Shown one piece after another: positions 22,757 through 29,994 of a stretch of DNA of 64,000 nt; the first letter of the stretch is position 1; each line of letters starts with the position of its first letter. The notes under the pieces were generated by a model. It was not told where the DNA came from. It ran no database searches and saw only the letters and a program-made list of their open reading frames with translations. The position numbers were made by a program, and so were the translations under genes. Source of the stretch: Salinimicrobium sediminis (GTDB lineage Bacteria > Bacteroidota > Bacteroidia > Flavobacteriales > Flavobacteriaceae); contig NZ_OCMF01000001.1 in assembly GCF_900215295.1 (NCBI RefSeq), forward strand, positions 1,178,001 to 1,242,000, in the 5' to 3' direction.

Positions 22757-23554
22757 TTAAAGCAGCTCTTTTCCAATGATGTAAATTCCCATCACCAGCA
22801 CAAACCAACCAAAACCTTTTTTCAGTTTTCTACCGTCTATGAATTTGTTGAGGTAACCTCCCAGGAAGATCCCAATAATAGAAAGTCCGGTGAAGATCAG
22901 AAGAAAGACCCAGTCAATGTCGAGATTCTGCACATCTCCAATAAATCCTATAAGAGATTTGACGGCAATGATGAGCAGGGAAGTGGCTACTGCTTTTTTC
23001 ATAGGAAGTTTGGCCAGTAAAACCAGTGCAGGGATAATTAAAAATCCTCCCCCGGCCCCCACAATTCCTGTTAACACGCCCACTACAACCCCTTCTATGA
23101 TTATGAGGGGATAATTATATTTCACTTTTGTCTCCCGCAGGTCTGCATTGGAGGTTTCCCTGATCATGGAAACCGATGCCACGATCATGATCACTGCAAA
23201 GAATAGCATGATCCCGATGTCTTTAGTGACTTCAAAATCCCAGAGGGTGAAAATATGTTCGGGAATTGCGGGGACTAAATACTTTCGGGTGGCATAAACT
23301 GCTATAAATGCCGGAATGGAAAATACGGTGGCAGTGCGAAAATCCACCAGCTTCTTTTTTAGATTATTAAGCGCTCCCACGAGAGAGGAGGCGCCAACCA
23401 CGAATAAGGAATATGCGGTTGCCGTTACGGGATTGATCGACAGCAAATAGACCAGCACAGGGACAGTAAGAATGGAACCACCTCCTCCAATGAGGCCCAA
23501 AACAACCCCGATCAATAAAGCACCTAAATATCCTAAGAGGTCAATAATCTCCAA
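22757..23554 (-). CDS. TauE/SafE-family sulfite/anion exporter
   Basis: 265 residues with eight predicted membrane helices arranged as two repeats, each with the glycine-rich signature (GVVLGLIGGGGSILTVP near 17-33; GVLTGIVGAGGGFLIIP in the second half). TauE/SafE proteins export sulfite, sulfoacetate or related anions. It is the first gene of an operon with the methyltransferase, behind a perfect Crp/Fnr-like operator and directly downstream of the regulator gene. Export of sulfite or thiosulfate made by the persulfide dioxygenase would complete the pathway. Confidence 0.9.
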   Translation of the reverse strand: MEIIDLLGYLGALLIGVVLGLIGGGGSILTVPVLVYLLSINPVTATAYSLFVVGASSLVGALNNLKKKLVDFRTATVFSIPAFIAVYATRKYLVPAIPEHIFTLWDFEVTKDIGIMLFFAVIMIVASVSMIRETSNADLRETKVKYNYPLIIIEGVVVGVLTGIVGAGGGFLIIPALVLLAKLPMKKAVATSLLIIAVKSLIGFIGDVQNLDIDWVFLLIFTGLSIIGIFLGGYLNKFIDGRKLKKGFGWFVLVMGIYIIGKELL

Positions 23555-23577
23555 AATTTCTTCAATTTAATGGGAAG

Positions 23578-23621
23578 CAAAAGTAACCTCCGGTCCTTCC
23601 ATTTGCAGTAACAAAAGTTAC
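23578..23621 (-). promoter_or_regulatory. TauE-operon promoter with perfect Crp/Fnr-like operator
   Basis: Palindrome GTAACTTTTGTTAC on the minus strand (23621-23608), 22 bp, -7 box TACTTTTG (23585-23578). Predicted start about 23574. The site sits 12 nt beyond the stop of the regulator gene. Confidence 0.78.
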
Positions 23622-23633
23622 AGTTTTTTTGCG

Positions 23634-24266
23634 CTACAGCTCATGCACTACAATGCTATTACGTTGCAGCAGGATCTTACCTTCCATTTCAAGCTTTTTG
23701 AGCAACCTGGAAACGACTACACGTGAAGTGTTGAGATCATAAGCTACCTGTTGATGAGTGACCTGTAATTCTTCAGATTGATTGATCTTGGCTTTGTCCT
23801 GCAGGTAGCGCAGCAGGCGTTTGTCCATGTTCATAAAAGCCAGGGTATCTATGGTCTCCAGCATTTCGGTTAACCGCGAATGATAACTTTCAAAAACAAA
23901 ATTTCTCCAGCTCTTATATTTAGCCGTCCATTCTTCGATCTTACTCACAGGGATCATTATAAAGCGGGTATCTCTTTCGGCTACAGCCCTCACTTCACTT
24001 TTGGTTTGGCCTAAACAGCAGGAGAGCGTTAGGGCGCAGGTATCCCCTCTTTCAAGAAAATAAAGCAACAATTCATTTCCTTCCTTGTCCTCGCGTAAGA
24101 TCTTGATGGCGCCTTCGAGGAGTAAAGGCATGGAACTTATATAATCGTTGATGTCCATAATGATCTCACCTTCCCTGGCGAATTTCAGGACCCCGGTATG
24201 TTCTATTTCTTTTAAAAGTTCTTCTTCAAAAATGAATCCGTAGGCTTCTTTAAGTTCCTGTAACAT
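23634..24266 (-). CDS. Crp/Fnr-family transcriptional regulator with cysteine cluster
   Basis: 210 residues: an N-terminal cyclic-nucleotide-binding-type beta-roll (~20-125), a long dimerisation helix (~125-150) and a C-terminal winged helix with the HTH HQQVAYDLNTSRVVVSRLLKKLE. The beta-roll carries Cys77, Cys83 and Cys84 (DTCALTLSCC), not the four-cysteine Fnr iron-sulfur pattern. A thiol or metal sensor is therefore possible. The arginine-glutamate cAMP pocket of Crp is not evident. It lies directly upstream of the TauE operon and in the middle of seven Fnr-like operators, so it is the best candidate for their regulator. What it senses (persulfide, sulfide, NO or O2) is not known. Confidence 0.88.
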   Translation of the reverse strand: MLQELKEAYGFIFEEELLKEIEHTGVLKFAREGEIIMDINDYISSMPLLLEGAIKILREDKEGNELLLYFLERGDTCALTLSCCLGQTKSEVRAVAERDTRFIMIPVSKIEEWTAKYKSWRNFVFESYHSRLTEMLETIDTLAFMNMDKRLLRYLQDKAKINQSEELQVTHQQVAYDLNTSRVVVSRLLKKLEMEGKILLQRNSIVVHEL

Positions 24267-24354
24267 GTTTTAGCTAATGATAAATATTAGGAAGAGCCAA
24301 GTTATTGATTTTCTATGTGAGGCAGGGAATTATAGAATAAATAAAATTGAGGTA

Positions 24355-24372
24355 TAAGGTTAAACAACCTTA
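24355..24372. promoter_or_regulatory. 18-bp palindrome between divergent Crp/Fnr and SYLF genes
   Basis: TAAGGTTAAACAACCTTA: 7-bp arms, 4-nt centre. It does not match the GTAACNNNNGTTAC operator, so it may bind a different regulator or the same one in an autoregulatory form. Confidence 0.45.
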
Positions 24373-24474
24373 AAAATGGGGCTTAAATGCCTAAAAATTA
24401 GTGAAATAACCTACGCTTAACAAATAAGGGTGAGAGATTTGCTACTTTCATCAGAAACCAAAAAATTAAGAATT

Positions 24475-25059
24475 ATGAAAATGAAAAAATTTTATTTATC
24501 GACTTGTTTCGCGCTCCTAATGTTGTTTAGCGGAAAACTTTTGGCCCAGGAGGAAGGAGCGAAAAAAGATAAGGCGAAAGACGTAGTTGAAATGGATGAG
24601 CGTCAGGAATTAAAGAATGATGCCAAAAAGGCACTGGAGGCTTTTAAGGCAAAGGATAACGGTATTCAGGCACATTTAGATAGCGCTGCAGGATATGCCA
24701 TTTTCCCTAATGTCGGTAAAGGCGCATGGATACTCGGTGGTGCTGCCGGGAATGGAATAGTCTATGAAAAAGGAAAAGTTGTAGGTTATACAGAACTTCG
24801 CCAGATTGACGTAGGATTCCAGATTGGCGGACAAGCCTTTAGTGAAATTATTATTTTTAAGACTGAGCAGGCACTAAACGAATTTAAAGAAGGAAATTTT
24901 GAATTGGAAGGAAGTGCATCTGCCGTAATATGGGATAAAGGTAAAGGAGAAGCCATTCAATTCCAGGATGGAGTTGGAGTAGCCTTAATGCCTAAAGCCG
25001 GTGCTATGGCCGGAATCTCTGTAGGGGGTCAAAAATTCAACTATGGAGAGGTACAATAA
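24475..25059 (+). CDS. SYLF (YSC84/Ysc84-like) domain exported protein
   Basis: The ATG at 24475 (194 residues) is preferred; the upstream GTG would put 15 polar residues before the signal peptide. Signal peptide ~1-23 (ending LLAQ), a charged helical stretch, then a SYLF domain (~60-194) with AAGYAIFPNVGKGAWILGGA, VVGYTELRQIDVGFQIGGQ and ISVGGQKFNYG. SYLF domains bind phospholipids or actin in eukaryotes; bacterial exported versions are of unknown function and may be membrane-associated or amyloid-like. The gene is divergent from the Crp/Fnr regulator and followed by a terminator, so it is monocistronic. Confidence 0.85.
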   Translation: MKMKKFYLSTCFALLMLFSGKLLAQEEGAKKDKAKDVVEMDERQELKNDAKKALEAFKAKDNGIQAHLDSAAGYAIFPNVGKGAWILGGAAGNGIVYEKGKVVGYTELRQIDVGFQIGGQAFSEIIIFKTEQALNEFKEGNFELEGSASAVIWDKGKGEAIQFQDGVGVALMPKAGAMAGISVGGQKFNYGEVQ

Positions 25060-25080
25060 GAGATCTGACAATATCTAAGA

Positions 25081-25108
25081 AAAAAAACCGGCGTTGTTGC
25101 CGGTTTTT
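25081..25108 (+). terminator. Rho-independent terminator of the SYLF gene
   Basis: Perfect 11-bp stem AAAAAACCGGC / GCCGGTTTTTT with a 6-nt loop GTTGTT, 22 nt after the stop. Confidence 0.9.
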
Positions 25109-25272
25109 TATTTGCTGCAAGAGCCGGGAGCCAGAACTTTAAGCATTTAGTTCGCACTGATCAGTTTCCAGTTTAGTTTAACTATAATTAAAATCTGCGC
25201 GATCAGCGGGAAATGTAACAAAGTCAAGAAGTATTCAGTGGTAAGGATCTGTGGCGAAATGGAGAAATTCTG

Positions 25273-25328
25273 CTAACTGCCTACTCCTTACCGCCCACTT
25301 CTGACCACTGCCAACTGACCACTGAACA
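25273..25328. repeat. Heptamer-period tract next to the SDR stop codon
   Basis: Eight 7-bp units: CTAACTG, CCTACTC, CTTACCG, CCCACTT, CTGACCA, CTGCCAA, CTGACCA, CTGAACA. It ends 6 nt from the SDR stop. The rest of the 25109-25334 gap is featureless. Confidence 0.65.
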
Positions 25329-25334
25329 GTCCAA

Positions 25335-26111
25335 TTAAGCTCCCTGTCCCATACTTTGCATGAGTCCGCCGTCCATGGGATAAGTTGAACCTGTGACATA
25401 ATCTGAGTCTGAAGAGGCTAAGAACACCGCCAGTTTCCCGATCTCTTCGGGTTTTCCTGCGCGCTTCATGGGAATATGCTGTACCTGGTCCTTTCTCACC
25501 TCCTTATCTTCTACAGCTTCCTCGTTCATTGGGGTAAGGATCATTCCCGGCGCTATGTTGTTCACATTGATCCCTTCTTCTGCCAGTTCAAGGGCAAGCA
25601 CCCTCGTAAAATTGCGAACAGCGCCTTTGGTTGCACAATATTCAGCTGTGCCGGGAGCGGGAATTTCTTCATGAACAGAACTTACGTTGATGATCTTTGC
25701 CTTTCCGCCTTGTTTCCTTACCTGGTTGATAAACCTGCGGGTACAGAAGAAATAACCGTAAACATTGGTTTTCATGGCTGTATCCCAAACTTCAGTAGAC
25801 ATATCGGCCACTTTGATGCCCTGCCCGTTTACTGCGGCGTTGTTCATGAGAATATCCACTCTTTCGAATTTTTCTATGGCTTTATCGAACATTCGTTCAA
25901 CCTCTTTTTCTTCAGTCACATCTACCTGCAACACAAGACCGTTACTTCCTGCCGCTTCCACTTTTTTGAGAGTTTCCTGCGCCCCCTCTTCATCGGAATA
26001 GTATGTGATCACCACTTTTGCACCTTCTTTTGCAAATTCAATAGCTGTTGCCTGACCAATACCCGAATCTGATCCTGTGATCAAGGCCACCTTGTTGTCC
26101 AACTTTCCCAT
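25335..26111 (-). CDS. Short-chain dehydrogenase/reductase (glucose 1-dehydrogenase-like)
   Basis: 258 residues, classical SDR: TGSDSGIG cofactor loop (12-19), NNAA (90-93), catalytic Ser145, Tyr158 and Lys162 (YCATK) and the C-terminal GSTYPMDGG. The variable residue after beta-2 (ITYYSDEE) suits either NADP or NAD. Related annotated proteins are called glucose or general alcohol dehydrogenases; the substrate cannot be inferred. Monocistronic. Confidence 0.9.
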   Translation of the reverse strand: MGKLDNKVALITGSDSGIGQATAIEFAKEGAKVVITYYSDEEGAQETLKKVEAAGSNGLVLQVDVTEEKEVERMFDKAIEKFERVDILMNNAAVNGQGIKVADMSTEVWDTAMKTNVYGYFFCTRRFINQVRKQGGKAKIINVSSVHEEIPAPGTAEYCATKGAVRNFTRVLALELAEEGINVNNIAPGMILTPMNEEAVEDKEVRKDQVQHIPMKRAGKPEEIGKLAVFLASSDSDYVTGSTYPMDGGLMQSMGQGA

Positions 26112-26215
26112 TTCTATATTAATTTTTTATTTATCTGATAGATATATAATCTACAACGGAAAATTCAATGCCGGCGTTAAGGAAAAGGTAATTTCGGGAT
26201 ACTGGAAACTTCAGG

Positions 26216-29200
26216 TTAATATTTAAAATTAAGGGTGACCGCCAATCTATTGCCGTCCCCGCCATGATAAATTCCAAGGGTTCCGGTGACTGCAAGTCCC
26301 GCACTTATCCATATGGCCCCTCCGTAATTATTATGCCATTGCTCCGAATTTTCTCCCGGCACCCAAACCCTTCCGTAGTCAAAACCGGCAGTGACGCCAT
26401 AAACGAAAGGAAGGAGTCTATTTTCCCAGATTCCCAAAGCAGTACGCAGATCTGTACTGTGATAAAAAGCCTGTTTTCCGTTAAATCTGTGATTCCTGTA
26501 GCCTCTCAGGCTTCTGTTGCCACCTATAGTTGCCGCATGATAGAATTCATAGTCGTCACCAAAGAGGGCTTTACCTCCAAGTTTGGTGGCAATCACGACA
26601 AAGCCGTTGGACATGAGCGGGTAATTCATGGAAATTACAGGCTCCAGATACCCAAATTCGTTACCGGCATCATCTAAGGCAGATTTATACCCGGTGGTAA
26701 TCGAAATATCCGATCCCAGGTTTGGAAAGGCTTTGGTGTTCTTACTGTTAAAATGATAATTGGCTTCCCCTCCTGCGTAAACCTGCGTGTCAAAAATGTC
26801 ATTTTGGGCAGGAAAGCTCTCTGCGAGATAGGTTTCAGGTTCATACTTGACCTTTAAGGATTCCACCAGGGGTCCAATTTTAAAGCTGCTTCCGCCCTCA
26901 TTGCGCCAGATCAGGGAGGGTCTAAAATGCCATTTTTGGATTTTTACCCGGTTATATTCCTTGGTTACATCATCAGGAAAATAAGTGGCTTCAGTCCCAC
27001 TACCAAAGTAATTTAGGGTATAGTTGGGGCTCGTAAATCTCGCATCAATGCCCAGGTTCCAATTATAGAACAAGTGGGCAAATTCTCCGGTATACCGAAT
27101 CGAATAGCCATTAGTGTCGGTATAGTAATTGGCTAAAAGCTTGTGCTGCGCCTGGAAAGGATTATTTACCAGAGAGTAGCGGGTCCAGACATTTTCCACA
27201 CCCAGGGTGAATCCCGCGTCGGTTTCAAAATTAACATAAGGCAGAACCTTAAAGATGCTGTGTTTGAATTTTTTATAATGGAAGTTATTGATCTCGTAAG
27301 AATCGACGAGCAGCCGCCGGGAACCCTGGTTTAATATCTTGCTTTCTGAACTCTTAAAATCATACAATTTTGCGTTTCTCTTGTTCCGGAAATCGTAAGT
27401 GTCCTTCCCCGCACCGCCGAGAACTCTTATCCGAAGTGGCTTATCCCCCTCGCCGGAAATCTTAAAACTATCATCCCCATCCATTCCATAGATCCAGATC
27501 TCTTCGGTCTCTTCTGAATTATAGCTGCGGCTGAAGATCTCTTCTCCGCCGGAAGTTTGGGTAATCCTGGTAGTAGCATTCTCCTGCCTTTCGATCTCAA
27601 AGGCATCATCTTCATTGGTTCCGGTGATCACCACGAAATCCTGAAGTCTGTTGTAATATTTGCGCGCAATTTCCATGAGGTTGCCGCGACGTCCTTTCAG
27701 CTTTTCTTTGATCTCCTCAATAGAAGCATCCTGTGCATCTTCTGGAAGGTCATTAAAGGCGATCTCGATCTGTTCATCGGTAATGGAATTCCGGATCACC
27801 GCCACCTGTTCCTGCCAGGCTTCCCATTTAGATTTATAAAGTAATTGCAGATCCAGCGGATATCCGGACCAGTTGAACCATTTGATATTGTCTATATCTT
27901 CATCGTAGGTCTGCATCTTCCGAAGCATTGGCACCGATAGCTTAATAAGCGGAATCAAAGCCCCATCGTATTTCGAAAACGCCTGATCGCGATCCCGCGG
28001 AATAGGGACATACCTCTTTTCTCCATTCTCTTCAAACTCTGCCCATCGCCATTGATCCTGGTGGCGATCCCAATCTCCTACGAGCATATCCAGTAATCTG
28101 GCTTTGATATATGCAGCTTCATCTACTGTTGCATTTTTTTCTTCTCTTAATTCTTCAAGGAGATCGAAGGTGCTTAAAATGTCTGCGGGATCACCAAACT
28201 GCGAATAATCTTTATTCTCTTCGCCGGCATGTGCCTGCAATTCAAAAAGGGAATCTCCATATTCATCATTATACATTTCCAGAGCCGGTTGCGGTGGTAC
28301 GTAATAAATGTCCGGCTTGATGTGGGGGATATCCAGTGTTTTTGCGAAATGGTCAAGCGAATATTTGGCGTAAGGATGAGAAGTTGTAAAGTAATCGAGC
28401 ACCAGGCGCTCCGGCAGGGTATTTTTCAGGATATCATCCAGGTAATTGTCGGGAGAAAGGTCCGTTTGCAGGTACTGGAGGGGATCTTTTCGCAGGGCGC
28501 GTAAGGTGTATTCATGGCCTTCATTGTCCTTGAACCTTATCGATCTTGATTGCTGCCCTCCACCTTCTTTCACCGGACTTAAACTATCAAGAAGCAGAAC
28601 CGGCACTTCGATCTCTTTACTGTACAGCTCCCGGTAATGCTCGCCCCACAAGAACCTGTGAAAGCCTGATTTTTTAGTCTCTTCGGGAGTATAAATAGAA
28701 GCCGCATGAGTTTCCCCTATCTCTTTCCACGGCTCTCCTTTAATTTTATCTTCCTTATCTTTTTCCCGCGGAATTTCCTTCTGAAAAAGCTGTTTAAGGT
28801 CGGTATTATAAAATTCCACCCGGGAATTGCCATTTTTGAAGACAGTAAGTTTGGCAAAACCGGCTGCTTCTGAAGCGAAATGGTCTTCTTCACCGGCGCG
28901 GGCCGATTCTGTTGCGGCGGCTGTGGCGCTAATGATCTGCGGATTTCGATCGTTATGCAGGTACTGAAGATTCTTGTGATGTCCCGAAACAAAGATCACA
29001 TCATCAAATTGGCTGGCAAGGGTTTCCAGCCTTTTCCTGAAGCTTCTATATGCAGGACTTTCAAAGTTCTGCTTTGAAAATGGAAACACCCTGGACAAAA
29101 AGCCCGGAGTATTGGCAGTTAATACAGGGTGATGCATCGCAATGAGTTTAACCTTTCCATCATTATCCTTTATGGCATCCTTAATTTCTATAAAGAATCT

Positions 29201-29794
29201 CTCCCGGTCTCTTATATCGCATTCCATATTAAAATCTGCACTACGATCCCAGTCTTCAAGAAACCACTGAGAATCTACCGTGATGAGCACTACCTCCTCG
29301 CTGATTTCTATTTCTTCAACAGGGCAGCCATCATCAGGCACGAATTCTCTTTTGCTGTTCTGCTGAAGAAAACTCTCCAGGTCGTCCAGGCTCTGGGGTG
29401 CTGCAGAAGACCATTCATTTTCTCCGGGGGTAAAAATGATCTTTCCATTGAAGTTTTCGAAAGGTTTTAAAAGGTGGTTCCTGAGAAACTTTTCTGCTGC
29501 CATCCGCTCCTGCTCCTGTGCAGGATACCCGCTTTCAGCAGTTATATTACCGAGCAGCAAAAGGCTTGCAGTTTTGTCATTTTTAGATGCTTTGCTTACC
29601 GCATTCAGTATTTCAGGAGTTGACATTTCGGTTCCCAGGCCTGTATTCGAAAGGATGTAGAAGATATGGGAAACTTCAAGAGAGTCCGGGGTAGATTCCT
29701 GGGAACACACTTTTGTAGAAGTGCTAAAAATAAGAATTATAAGAAGTGTTTTAAGGCTTTTTGAGAGCCCGGGGAACATAGGTTTGTGTAGCAT
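26216..29794 (-). CDS. Metallophosphatase / kinase-like / outer-membrane beta-barrel fusion protein
   Basis: 1192 residues; signal peptide ~1-31 (another Met at residue 6 is possible). Residues ~45-330: calcineurin-like phosphoesterase (LLLLGNITAESG, PGENEW, AMHHPVL, VSGHHKN). Residues ~390-760: a region with a Gly-rich strand QSRSIRF, basic LRALRKDP, then GDWDRH (573-578) and IPRDRDQAF (DRD at 601-603), a pattern like the catalytic and metal-binding loops of HipA/FAM20-type kinases. Residues ~840-1192: repeated amphipathic strands ending in an aromatic (LNFKY), typical of an outer-membrane barrel. Only the phosphatase and barrel parts are routinely annotated; the kinase-like reading is inference. 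It is divergent from the PUL regulator. Confidence 0.78.
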   Translation of the reverse strand: MLHKPMFPGLSKSLKTLLIILIFSTSTKVCSQESTPDSLEVSHIFYILSNTGLGTEMSTPEILNAVSKASKNDKTASLLLLGNITAESGYPAQEQERMAAEKFLRNHLLKPFENFNGKIIFTPGENEWSSAAPQSLDDLESFLQQNSKREFVPDDGCPVEEIEISEEVVLITVDSQWFLEDWDRSADFNMECDIRDRERFFIEIKDAIKDNDGKVKLIAMHHPVLTANTPGFLSRVFPFSKQNFESPAYRSFRKRLETLASQFDDVIFVSGHHKNLQYLHNDRNPQIISATAAATESARAGEEDHFASEAAGFAKLTVFKNGNSRVEFYNTDLKQLFQKEIPREKDKEDKIKGEPWKEIGETHAASIYTPEETKKSGFHRFLWGEHYRELYSKEIEVPVLLLDSLSPVKEGGGQQSRSIRFKDNEGHEYTLRALRKDPLQYLQTDLSPDNYLDDILKNTLPERLVLDYFTTSHPYAKYSLDHFAKTLDIPHIKPDIYYVPPQPALEMYNDEYGDSLFELQAHAGEENKDYSQFGDPADILSTFDLLEELREEKNATVDEAAYIKARLLDMLVGDWDRHQDQWRWAEFEENGEKRYVPIPRDRDQAFSKYDGALIPLIKLSVPMLRKMQTYDEDIDNIKWFNWSGYPLDLQLLYKSKWEAWQEQVAVIRNSITDEQIEIAFNDLPEDAQDASIEEIKEKLKGRRGNLMEIARKYYNRLQDFVVITGTNEDDAFEIERQENATTRITQTSGGEEIFSRSYNSEETEEIWIYGMDGDDSFKISGEGDKPLRIRVLGGAGKDTYDFRNKRNAKLYDFKSSESKILNQGSRRLLVDSYEINNFHYKKFKHSIFKVLPYVNFETDAGFTLGVENVWTRYSLVNNPFQAQHKLLANYYTDTNGYSIRYTGEFAHLFYNWNLGIDARFTSPNYTLNYFGSGTEATYFPDDVTKEYNRVKIQKWHFRPSLIWRNEGGSSFKIGPLVESLKVKYEPETYLAESFPAQNDIFDTQVYAGGEANYHFNSKNTKAFPNLGSDISITTGYKSALDDAGNEFGYLEPVISMNYPLMSNGFVVIATKLGGKALFGDDYEFYHAATIGGNRSLRGYRNHRFNGKQAFYHSTDLRTALGIWENRLLPFVYGVTAGFDYGRVWVPGENSEQWHNNYGGAIWISAGLAVTGTLGIYHGGDGNRLAVTLNFKY

Positions 29795-29994
29795 AAAAGA
29801 AACCTGGTTGATGAATTATTTTAAATTTATGATCTTTCTGCACCACCCAAACATTTGAAGGTCTGAAAAAATCTTTTTCCTGCCTTGGTTTTTAACGGCT
29901 TATAACACTTTTGAAAAGCATTCCTAAAAATTTTCATAAACCTAAAATGAGGTTATATTTGTGAGGGAACCTAAAAAATTAACAGGTCCGGACT
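29795..29994. promoter_or_regulatory. Divergent intergenic region with PUL-regulator promoter
   Basis: A TAnnTTTG-type -7 box TATATTTG lies at 29954-29961, predicting a start near 29965 for the regulator gene, 30 nt before its TTG. No clear operator palindrome was found. Confidence 0.5.

Noticed and set aside
25215-25228. GTAACAAAGTCAAG, start of a possible eighth Crp/Fnr-like operator
   Set aside because: Second half-site does not match, there is no TAnnTTTG at 22 bp and no gene start follows.
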